Shown here in pieces: positions 1 through 9,252 of a stretch of 64,000 bases of DNA. Below the pieces are notes generated by a model. It was not told the DNA's origin and ran no database searches. It saw only the letters and a list, made by a program, of their open reading frames with translations. The stretch's first letter is position 1; each line of letters starts with the position of its first letter. Position numbers and translations under genes: made by a program. Source of the DNA: Symsagittifera roscoffensis (Eukaryota; Xenacoelomorpha; Acoela; Convolutidae); the NCBI RefSeq assembly GCF_963678635.1, contig NC_087065.1, forward strand, positions 45,233,919-45,297,918, written 5' to 3'.

Positions 1-1
1 C

Positions 2-289
2 GAGAACAGTACGGGCAGCGGGTTTTCGTTGATTGAAGCCGTCTGCGATTACAGTTGATAGCTCATTGAGCGCTGTGACTGTTGAGTGTCGCGGTCTGAA
101 GCCGTGTTGATGTTCTGCCGTCTTGAGGTGTTTCTGGAGTATCGGGAGAAGGCACTTCTCGAGTATCTTGACTGCGGGGCAAAGAAGTGATATCGGCCGG
201 TACGAGGCACTCTCATTGGCGGGTTTTCCTGGCTTCAGTAGTGGGATAATGATAGAAGTCTTCCAGATGGCGGGTATTAAATTCCTCGC
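2..289 (-). pseudogene. Truncated non-LTR retrotransposon reverse transcriptase
   Basis: On the minus strand this is an open frame of about 96 codons that runs off the left edge. It reads through the classic early RT blocks of LINEs: a Trp-Lys followed by IIPLLKPGKP, then SYRPISLL, then a KILEKCLLPIL helix, then EHQHGFRPRHST followed by TALNEL. This is the finger-subdomain order of Jockey/LOA-like and related non-LTR elements. There is an in-frame stop just upstream (about 290-292), so no endonuclease is attached in this frame. The catalytic YADD block would lie beyond the window. It is a fragment of a mobile element. Its codon use is GC-richer than the surrounding DNA, which suggests a fairly young or foreign insertion. 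The family-level call is firm, the clade is not. Confidence 0.85.
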
Positions 290-767
290 TTAAATCGTCA
301 ATCTGCATTTTTCTAATCAGATTCGCATACTCCAGTGGCAAATTTGCGGCCGGGTGAAAATTGAATAGGCCAACCTCCAGCTTTATTTCTGTTTTCGAAC
401 TCAAAAGTGAGGTCAATTTTACTAGTACATCGCAAAATGCAGGCCATCCGTTTTCACCGCTGACTTTAAGGCACACTAACTGCAATGAAATTCTGAATAA
501 ATTAGAATACTTCGACGGAATTTGTTCGATGAATTGGATCGTATTGAGACTCCAGCTCTTGTAAAGGATCAACCATAAAACAACACAAACTAGGCAAGGA
601 TACACGTCAGGAGCAACAGCTCAATTGTTTAAAAACTAATACTTTTGATCTACACTTTATTTTAAAAATGAAAGCTTCCGTAATGTCAACATTCAGTTTA
701 ATATTAACTTTGAAGTAATATGGAGATTTGCTATAAATTAGTGTTTGTCCCATAAATGAGTGCTAGG
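290..767. other. AT-rich stretch, no supported gene
   Basis: A minus-strand open frame (213-605) and its antisense are present, but neither shows a recognisable domain, and the left part overlaps the RT fragment out of frame. I see nothing else in it. Confidence 0.4.
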
Positions 768-836
768 AATTGTCGCTTGTTACGATTTGTCGCCTGTTAC
801 GAATTGTCGCGTGTTACGAATTGCCGCTTTACGAGG
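768..836. repeat. 17-bp minisatellite, about 4 copies
   Basis: Four imperfect tandem copies of a unit like AATTGTCGCNTGTTACG. The last copy is shortened (AATTGCCGCTTTACGAG). Confidence 0.8.
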
Positions 837-1402
837 TTTGCTGCAAACTCAAATCATAACAAAAGCAACAAAAACGCTAGCTTCAGATTTGGTTCCTTTC
901 TCAAAATTTTTCAGTCAAATTAGTAATTGCCAAATTGTAGGCAACATCCTTTTCTGTTAACGAATCTGTACGAAAATAATTAAACCTAAAACTGCACAAT
1001 TCCACGTCCGACGTCATCTCAAGGTTGCCCATATTGCCAATGATTAGATATTTACTATAAAAAATCGATTAAAATTACCACTGAAATATAATTTGAGTTA
1101 GTAGAAAATCTGGTAAACTTCAATGAATGAAACTGACGACGTGCAAAGCTTAACACATAAATTTTTGCCGGTTGCTATCAAAGTAGCACCAAATGTTCCG
1201 ACCAGTAATTTGGACGAAAAATTCGAAAAACTAGCACGTGACTTGTACCTAGGCTGCTTCAATCAGATTGTTGATTGTCGAAAATGTTTTGTATAACAAA
1301 AAACGACGAAGTTTAATGTAACTGAAAAATTTTGTTTCCAACTGTCAATTTGTTGCAGCTATAAAAACGCTTCTTTGCTATTTAAAAACTTGGAGGTTGT
1401 TT

Positions 1403-1406
<4 letters not shown>
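837..1406. other. AT-rich non-coding DNA
   Basis: No coding signature, repeat or RNA gene seen. Confidence 0.4.

Positions 1407-1471
<65 letters not shown>
1407..1471. repeat. (AT)n microsatellite
   Basis: About 64 bases of uninterrupted AT dinucleotide repeat. Confidence 0.97.
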
Positions 1472-1474
<3 letters not shown>

Positions 1475-3321
1475 GAAAATTACGAATAACGAAAATTAAT
1501 GAAAATGTAAACAATTGAATGGGAGCTACCAACAGCGTTCTTTTTCATATATTTTTTAAATTTCATGTTCATTTATTATAAGTTTTCGTATTTTGAATTC
1601 AGACGAAAAACTTTATTGTGGCTAACAGCAAAAAGCATAAAACTTTGCACTTTCTATATTGTTGAAGTAGCTCAAAATGAAAACTATTTTTAATAGAATT
1701 CATTTTTATCATTTTTCAATTGAAATAAATCATTTTTATAACGAGATTCTTGATCAACTTAACTTAGCTATTCAATTTCATAAGCCAGTACTTACAATTG
1801 ATTAATAAGATCAATAATACTGTTGAAAAAAGCATATCTCGGAAAATGAAAATCAGGTTTGCAACCTATGGGAGTACCCAGTAAGCATCGTTGGCTTAGG
1901 AAATTAACTTTTGAAAATTTGAAGAAATCATGAAAATCGGCAAGTCTCGATATAGTGGAAATTATATATATTTGAGCGGTCATAATTAGAAAACATATTT
2001 GAAATTCCTTGCAGTACTCTGAGAGCGCCCCTTAATAGAGTTGAAAAATTCTAATTATGAAATTTTTCAAAAAGTATATCAGAAATTATTAAGACTCGAG
2101 CAGTCATAATAAGAGGCCATATTCGAAACTCAAATTTTATGAAACATGTTTTTTTTATCTTTTGAAACCACAAAAAAATATATTTCTAAAAAAACGGTCA
2201 AGTGTTCAAAAACTTTCGAAAATTGATAACTTTTTTCGGCAAAATGCAGGTCGTCGCCGCTTAAGCAGAGAAGATTCCGAAAACCGGGTTTCTCAATTGA
2301 ACACAACATGAGAATTGGCACGGTAGTTTTTGAGTGAATATTCCAAAAAAGGTCAAAGTTTCAAAGCTTTGATTTGGTTGAAAGCCATAACTTGTTTCTA
2401 ATATAAATAATGCGCAACCAATGAAACAAGTGTGCTTTCAACCAGCTGTTCTTTTGAATAAACCTTAAATCAGATTTGGCAGGATAGTCATCCAGTTAAG
2501 TCCAAAAAACGGTCAAAAAACAAATAACTTGTCATGTCTGAGAATCATAGTTTTTTGCGTGTGAAAAAGTGGCTACTCACGCAGAAGAGACTCTTGCAAC
2601 CTGCAATTTCGATTGAAACATCAAACTCAAAACTGGGAGGGTAGTTCTCAAAAAAATCAAAAAGTTACAAAAAACGGTCAAAAAGTCAAAATTTTGACTT
2701 TCACGATGGCCGTAAATTTTTGTGTCAAAAAACTTGGGCGTAACCGGTATGTAAAAAAGCTTCCCAAAATGACTTCTTTACCCCTCTAATGGAAAAACCA
2801 TCTACTCCTTTGTGTGTCTACATGCTCTGTTAGTTTCTTTTTATACCGTTCACCTCTGTCTGCAGCCTTCGAAAAAATCTGTGCGGGATTATGTGACCCA
2901 GATTCTGGATTCAATCCACAGAACGATTTGTGGGAAGGCCCTTAGCAATTTTAGAAAATTGGTTAAGTTTTTGAGAAAAATAAAAACTGTAAAAAAAACC
3001 AATCCCACACGTTTATAACTTCCGTTTTTATCAAATACAAATAAAAAGACGTTTGAATTTAAAATTAGCAATGAACAAACTTACGAAGTGGGAAAAAGCC
3101 GACAACCTTTGAGCAGACACCAGTTGAGCCAAAAAAAATGTTTTTAAAATTTTCAAGTCCCCCCTGAAACTGCAATGAACATCACTTGTAATTACCATGA
3201 TACGTGCTTACAGCGCAAGAAAAATCCGAGGTACGGCTACTAAGACAAAACTTGAGCAGAACTTAGAAAGTCCGTAATGGAACAATTATTTCAATTACAT
3301 TCATACTGAAAAACCAACCAA

Positions 3322-3400
3322 GTCCAGCCGGTATTCAAACCCATGAGTTCGGGTGCAAAGGTGACGGCCTGACCTCTCGGTCAAGAACGAAGGAACCTGG
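3322..3400 (-). mobile_element. tRNA-derived SINE head (candidate)
   Basis: The minus strand carries a box A-like TGACCGAGAGGTC (3371-3383) followed about 40 bases later by a box B-like GGGTTTGAATAC (3331-3342). This is the spacing of a pol III internal promoter. A run of non-tRNA sequence follows on the minus strand. The acceptor stem is not convincingly paired, so a SINE head is likelier than a functional tRNA. No target-site duplication could be fixed by eye. Confidence 0.4.
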
Positions 3401-5240
3401 AAGTTGATAATAAACAATAAAGCCAGTTGAAAATTTGTAAGTTTGTGCGGGGAAAATTATAGTTCTCCATTACAAGACATTTGCTTTCGCATGTGTAATC
3501 ACACCCCCCATAAATTAGAGAATCTCAAAATTTGTGAAAATTTTGAGGCAGGAACTCCAGCACCTTGGAACTAATCCGGCCGCATCTCGACATAAGGCTA
3601 CAAATTTCAAATTTTGTAACATCAGCATTGAAAAAACGAAAAAAAAAACGGAGGGTTATGGGGCATTCGCGCTCCAACAGATGTATGATTAAAACCGTAA
3701 ATGGAGGATAAAACTTGCATTCAACTGCTCCTTTGAACATAAAGACGTACTTCAACAATTGTATCTTTTAAACGCTGACTTCAGTAGAAAATTTTAACAT
3801 GTCAACATATGGACTTCTTAAACATGTGTCAAGTGAAAATCCAATTAAATTATAATAGTGTGTAACAAACCTCCAAAGTTTCAAACAGACTAGCGTAAAA
3901 AGCACCTCCGGTGCTCATGATAAACCGCATATATTGGAAATAAGATCTGCATTCTTTGAGTGTGCTTTGACAGCACCCAATTACAGGGTTCGTAATTACA
4001 AATTAAGTTTTTTTATTCAAGTTTTTTATACAAATTTTGAAGTTTTTCGAAAAATTTAAAATGAACTAACAAACGTCACGTCTGGGGAAAACAAAAAGCA
4101 ATTGAGCAAACGCATTTGGACGCAAGATTTGCAACTCCTGAGAGTACTCTTACAGTACCCAACTACAACGTTGGGAAATTCAAATTTTGAGAAATTTCAC
4201 CTTAAGTTTTCTAAAAAGAGGTATTTTTTTGAAAACCAGAAAAAATTTCACATCTCGATAACTACCAAGATTTGAGCAATCTTATTAGATGGCAATATTT
4301 GCAATCTTTGAAAGTACGCTGACAGCACACAACTACAAGGTTGGGAATTTCACTTAAGTGAACTATTTTGTAATTAGATTTTCTGAAAATTTCCAAACAA
4401 AATCACAAAATCGTCGTATCTCATTGACTAAAAATATTTGAGCATTCTTAATTGGAGGCCGAATTTGCAACTCCTGAGATTACTCTGACAGCCCCCAACT
4501 GCAGGTTAGGACTATCAAACTTTGAAAAAAAAACAAATTTATTTTTCATAAACTTTTTTGAAAAAAAAAAAACACAAATAACGTCAGTTCTCGAAAACTA
4601 CAAGAATTTGAGCAGTCATGTTTGGAGGCAAAAATCGCAACTCCTGAGAGTACCCTGACAGAGCCTCACCACCGAGATGGGGATATCAAACTTTGTGAAA
4701 TTTTTTATATTTTAATTTTCTCAAATTTTTTCTTAAAAATCCTTAAAAAAAAAACGTCATATCTCGAAAACTAAAAGGATTTGAGCAGTCATTTTTGGAG
4801 ACAAAAATCGCAACTCCTGAGAGTACCCTGACAGAGCCTCACCAACGAGATGGGAATATCAAATTTAGTGAATTTTCTTATATCTTAGTTTTCTGAAATT
4901 AAAGAAAAATCCTAAAAAAACGTCATAACTCGAAAACTACAAGGATTTGAGCAGCCATAATTAAAGGCAAGATTCGCAACCCCTGAGAGTACCCTCACAA
5001 AATCCAACATCAGGATTGAGATCTTCAACGTATTCGAATTATTTAAAATCTAAGTTTTTGAAAATTTCGGAGAAAATCATAAAAAATGTCATATCTCGAA
5101 AACTATAAGGATTTGGTTATTCATATATGGAGGCCAGAATCGCAAAACCTGGGAAGACTCTTACAACATCCAACGATTGCTAACTACAAAGTTGACGAAA
5201 TAAACACTGAATTTAATCGGGAAAATCGATAAAAAAAACC

Positions 5241-5640
5241 TTAACCATTGCAATACACGATATAGCTTAAACATGCAAAAAAATACGATGAAAAAGCTTA
5301 AACATGGCGAGATAGACAAGCCCGCATTTAAATATATAATAGATAGATAGATAATAGATTTGATAGAAGAACGTTAAAAAATTAGGAGACGGGTAGACAG
5401 ACATATTCAAATTAATTTAAAAAAGCAGGTATACAGACAAACAGACAGACTTAATTTGGTCTCGAAAAAAATTACTGAAAAATTCATGACCTTGCGTAAA
5501 ACTGATTACAAAATTTTCTTAAGCATTGCAATATATGATATAGCTTAAACCTGAAAAAATTCTTTCGTTAAACATGCAAAATTATCAAGCTTAAACATGG
5601 GAGATAGCTGTCACTAGCATTTAAATATAGTATAGATAAG
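5241..5640. repeat. Diverged direct repeat pair, ~280-bp spacing
   Basis: Two copies start near 5241 and 5518. Both contain CATTGCAATA, then GATATAGCTTAAAC, then AGCTTAAACATGG, then GCATTTAAATATA. The first copy runs into a short GATA microsatellite (about 5334-5360). Confidence 0.7.
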
Positions 5641-7329
5641 TGAACAAGAAAGTGCTTATACAAAAAATATAATTAAAAAAATACCGAAAGGAATGCAACC
5701 GTTAAAAAAGACGGGGGCATCCAACCACCACTTTAACTTCATAATTTGAAACAAATTCAATTCAAAAATCATTAAAAGGATTCATAATCCAGCATATTTA
5801 TTTTTAAAGTAACAGGCTCTTTTTTATTGATTTAATTGTAAAAATATGAAAAAAAATTTGAGCGAGAATATTGGGATACGAGGCCACATAGGCATCCACT
5901 GGTACTAAACTGACATCACCCCACCGAATGGTCGACAATTTCAAGTTTTGAAAAATCTTAACTTGAAATTTAACGTTTGAAAAACTTCAAAAGAGATAAA
6001 AACGTCATATCTAGGAAAGAAAGAGGCATTGAGCAGTCATATTTTGATATCAAACAACCTTAGAGTACCTTGAGCATCCCGCAATAGTGTGGAAAGTTTC
6101 GAATTTGGAAGTTACTTTATAGCTTAAGTTTTCAATAAAAAATGAAGTACAAACATAGCCAATTGAAGATTGGAAAAGAGTGATGAACACAAGTAAACAT
6201 TAAAAAAACACTGACTTTCTTGAAAAAATCTCAACTTTCAAACTTCAAAGAAAAAAACAGATGCTCTTTAAGATTCTGCGCTTTTTTAATAACATGAACC
6301 AATTAGAGAAAACTGAATCAATAGGTAAAATTTATATTGGGTGAAAGTAAGATGACTTCAGCAATCAAATTTGTAGGCAACATCTGCAATTTTTGAGTAT
6401 ACCCAGAGAACACTTAACTGTAGGGTTGGAATTTCAAATTTCCCAACGCTTTTTTTTCAAGTTTCAAAAATTTTGAAAAAACGTCATATCTCGAAACCGG
6501 AAGCAAATGAGCAGTCACTTCTGGAGGCAAGATTTGCAACCCCAGAGAGTAACTCGACTGCACCTGACTACCTGGTTAGCAATTTCAAATTCATAAATAA
6601 ATTTCAAAAATCATATCATATCTCGGAACAAAACTTAAGATTTGAGCAGTCGTAATTGGATGCTAGGTTCGCAATGCATGAAAGAGTCCTAACAGCACCT
6701 CACACGACTATAGTGTAGATAATCTCAATTTTTGGTAAATTTTAATATACAACTTCTTCGAACATTTTTTGAAAAAGTCATAAAAAATGTCATATCTCGA
6801 ACACTAAAAAGATTTGAGCATTCATATTTGGAGGCACCATTTGAGACGCCTGAAAGTATCCTGGCAGCAACTCACACTATCGAGTTAAGGATTTCAATTT
6901 TTGTCTATTTAAGAATATAATTTCTTTGAGAATTTTTTGAACCATAAAAATGTCACATCACGGAAACTATGAAAATTTAGCAGTCAAAATTTGTCGAAAC
7001 AGTTGGAACCCCAGAGAATACCCTGACAGCACCCAATTACAAGCCTGAAAATTTCAACTTTTTGTCAATCTTTAATGTATGACTAGCGTACTACGCACCT
7101 CCGGTGTTTCGAATTTTTAGCAAATCATTCAAAACCACATATATTGAAAATAAGATCTGCATCCTTTGAGGGTACCCTGACAGCATCCAAGTTTTCTGAA
7201 TTTTTTTCATACTAGATTTCTCTGAATAAATCAAAATAGATTGAAAAAACCACCCTCGAAAGATTGATTTCTTAAGAAAAAGCGGCAGACTCAGCAACAA
7301 GAAATCGGTCTTACAATTGAAAACTTCCT

Positions 7330-7890
7330 TTAAAAAAAAGGTCTTATCGTTTTATTGCACCGAGCATGCACTCCGACTCGGTACAGCAAATCTTTGATAC
7401 GGTGAACTGGTTGATTCTTTACGTTCTCAATTCCTGACACTTCTAGTTCCAAAGACTCGCATCTCCAGTTGAATTCGGAATCCAAAAGAGGCATGAGATC
7501 GTCCCATCCACTCGCTCCTCTCAATGCATATCGTTCAAGATCGAAGAAAAACAGCAGCCTCGACTCCTTAGCTATTCGAGCATTTTTTCAAGCTCAACTT
7601 GTTTTTGTTACCATTAGAAAAATTTAACTTAACCATATGAAAGAATTTGCGGCTACTTAGAATTAATTTTAAAAATAATAAGTCAAAAAAACTGCACTGG
7701 AAAAAATGCCTATTCGGTTCAGATGTTGGCAAGTTGCGCGTAGACTCATGACATCAATGACACCTGGAGAAATAAAGTTAACGCAACTTTTCAAGTGTAC
7801 GAGCTTTGGCTGATCAACCAGAAACTGCATGACTCGCTCGATCACAAGACTGGGCAAAGATAGGAATGATATCTGGCGTGGAATATCCAT
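7330..7890 (-). CDS. Possible F-box-like gene fragment
   Basis: Starting at the ATG at 7890 on the minus strand, a 73-codon frame reads FLSLPSLVIERVMQFLVD, then residues leading to LRATCQHLNRI. The pattern LP..VIERVM.FL followed about 25 residues later by LRATC..LN resembles an F-box (SCF substrate-adaptor motif). A good 3' splice signal (TCTTCTTCAG) sits a few bases upstream of the ATG. A second open frame lower on the same strand (7330-7524, 64 codons, VHRIKDLLYRVGVHA) could be a downstream exon. I could not define a convincing donor that joins them. It may be an exon of a decayed or transposon-captured gene. Function is inferred from one short motif only. Confidence 0.3.
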
Positions 7891-8349
7891 TCTGTATCTG
7901 AAGAAGATTACAGATTAGTAGCTTAAGTAGTATTTAGTAAAGTAAATTAGAAAAAAATGATTAAAATGCGATGAAATTACAGCTGGAATAAGAATATCAA
8001 ATTAAGACACCATATAAATGAAAACACGGTACTAGTATGATAGAGTGGTCCCTTGAAAACAACCAGGGCCCTAGAGAATAAGACACCTAGAGCTCTCAAA
8101 TCGTTTAATGATTATGATTACGCCGTTCAGAAAGAAGTAGCAGTATATTTTCAAACATATTTCATGTTTTTTTAACCTCCTAAAACCTCCCCCTCACCAT
8201 TTTAAGGTTGAAAATTTTAAAAAAAAACGCCAATAGTGGGTTTTGATGACAAATAAGTCAACCCAATTATATGATTGTTAAACCGTAAAAAGAAGTAAAT
8301 GGAGCAAAATTTGATATAAACAATAGTGATTTTATAGTTTCATATAAAC

Positions 8350-9249
8350 ATGTCAAATCAACGTCATAGCTGCAAATCATGCCGTAAACCAATGATGTCT
8401 TCTGCTGAAATGTACCACTGTGTGGGATGTGACGCAAGGATGCATCTTGATACTACATGCACTGGTTTGACACCTGTGGCAGTCAATGGAATCAGGGAAC
8501 TGGGAACGAGGGCCATGCTTCTCTGCAACGACTGTGTAGCAAACAACAAGAGGGACGACTTTGTTCAAGATGCTACAATTCAGCAACTTAAAGATAAGTT
8601 CACTACTGATATTATTGAGAGCAAATTTATTCCGGTCGTCAATACCCTAAAGCCTGTAATCGAAAACACGATAGAACAAATTTTCAATTCAAAAATGAAT
8701 GCGCTTACCGAAAAAAGCACCGAGAAGGCAGAAGCCTTAATCAAGAAAAATAGCATGAAACAGAATGAAAAAGCAGATGATAAGAAGTCAAATAACTTTC
8801 ACAATGTGTCGAAATGTCTAAGAATTCAGGGAATTCCTGAAAACAAAGAGTTTTCAAAAAATGAAAATGTTTTTCACGCAAACGAAACAATAAAAGAGAT
8901 ATTTGAAAAACTGCGAGTGAATGCAAACGTGGAAAATGTACATCGACTTGGAAAATTTTCAGAAAGTCGTTCTAAACCAAGAGTTACTATGGTTACACTA
9001 TCTAGTGAATGGCATGCAAAATTGATATTAGCCAAAAGTGCTGAAATGTGGGATGACCTGAAAAATATGGGGTTTTTTATATTGCCTGCCCTAAGCTATG
9101 AGGATTCAAAGAAAGAAAATTTATGCCTTCAAAAAAGACGTGAATTGATAAATGCAAACGTACCACCCAGCAGCTTGAAAATTCGTAACTTCCAATTATT
9201 TAAAGACGATGTTTTGGTAAACATTGATGCTAAAAAAGCCACTGAATGA
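8350..9249 (+). CDS. LINE ORF1: PHD zinc finger, coiled coil and RRM-like domain
   Basis: This is a 299-residue nucleic-acid-binding/chaperone-type ORF1 protein, expected to coat the element RNA in the retrotransposition RNP. Residues 8-62 give a complete C4HC3 PHD-type ligand set: C8, C11, C24, C27, H32, C37, C59, C62. Residues about 90-140 are charged and helical (a probable coiled coil with many Lys and Glu). Residues about 152-290 resemble the RRM-like/C-terminal domain of LINE ORF1 proteins: CLRIQGIPE, then VHRLGK, then SKPRVTMVTL, then a KRRELINA helix. The start is the first ATG, 18 bases from the element end. The TGA is 3 bases before the ORF2 ATG, so ORF2 probably depends on reinitiation or leaky coupling. 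No frame damage seen. Confidence 0.9.
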   Translation: MSNQRHSCKSCRKPMMSSAEMYHCVGCDARMHLDTTCTGLTPVAVNGIRELGTRAMLLCNDCVANNKRDDFVQDATIQQLKDKFTTDIIESKFIPVVNTLKPVIENTIEQIFNSKMNALTEKSTEKAEALIKKNSMKQNEKADDKKSNNFHNVSKCLRIQGIPENKEFSKNENVFHANETIKEIFEKLRVNANVENVHRLGKFSESRSKPRVTMVTLSSEWHAKLILAKSAEMWDDLKNMGFFILPALSYEDSKKENLCLQKRRELINANVPPSSLKIRNFQLFKDDVLVNIDAKKATE

Positions 9250-9252
9250 CTA

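Larger units (their letters stand above)
1880..7200. repeat. Degenerate ~167-bp satellite-like repeat field
   Basis: A recurring block carries, in order, a CGTCATATCTCGAAAACTA-like start, then TTTGAGCAGTCAT, then a GGAGGC...GCAACTCCTGAGAGTACCCTGACAGCACCCAACTAC-like segment (given here only in parts), then AT-rich filler. The start motif recurs near 4073, 4249, 4412, 4581, 4754, 4920 and 5087, a spacing of 163-176 bases. More diverged copies occur near 1930, 2095, 3900, 6000, 6345, 6480, 6615, 6788 and 6950. Divergence between monomers is high, so the array is old. There is no coding capacity. Other elements interrupt it, including a SINE-like head at about 3.35 kb and a 280-bp direct repeat at 5.2-5.6 kb. 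Confidence 0.8.
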
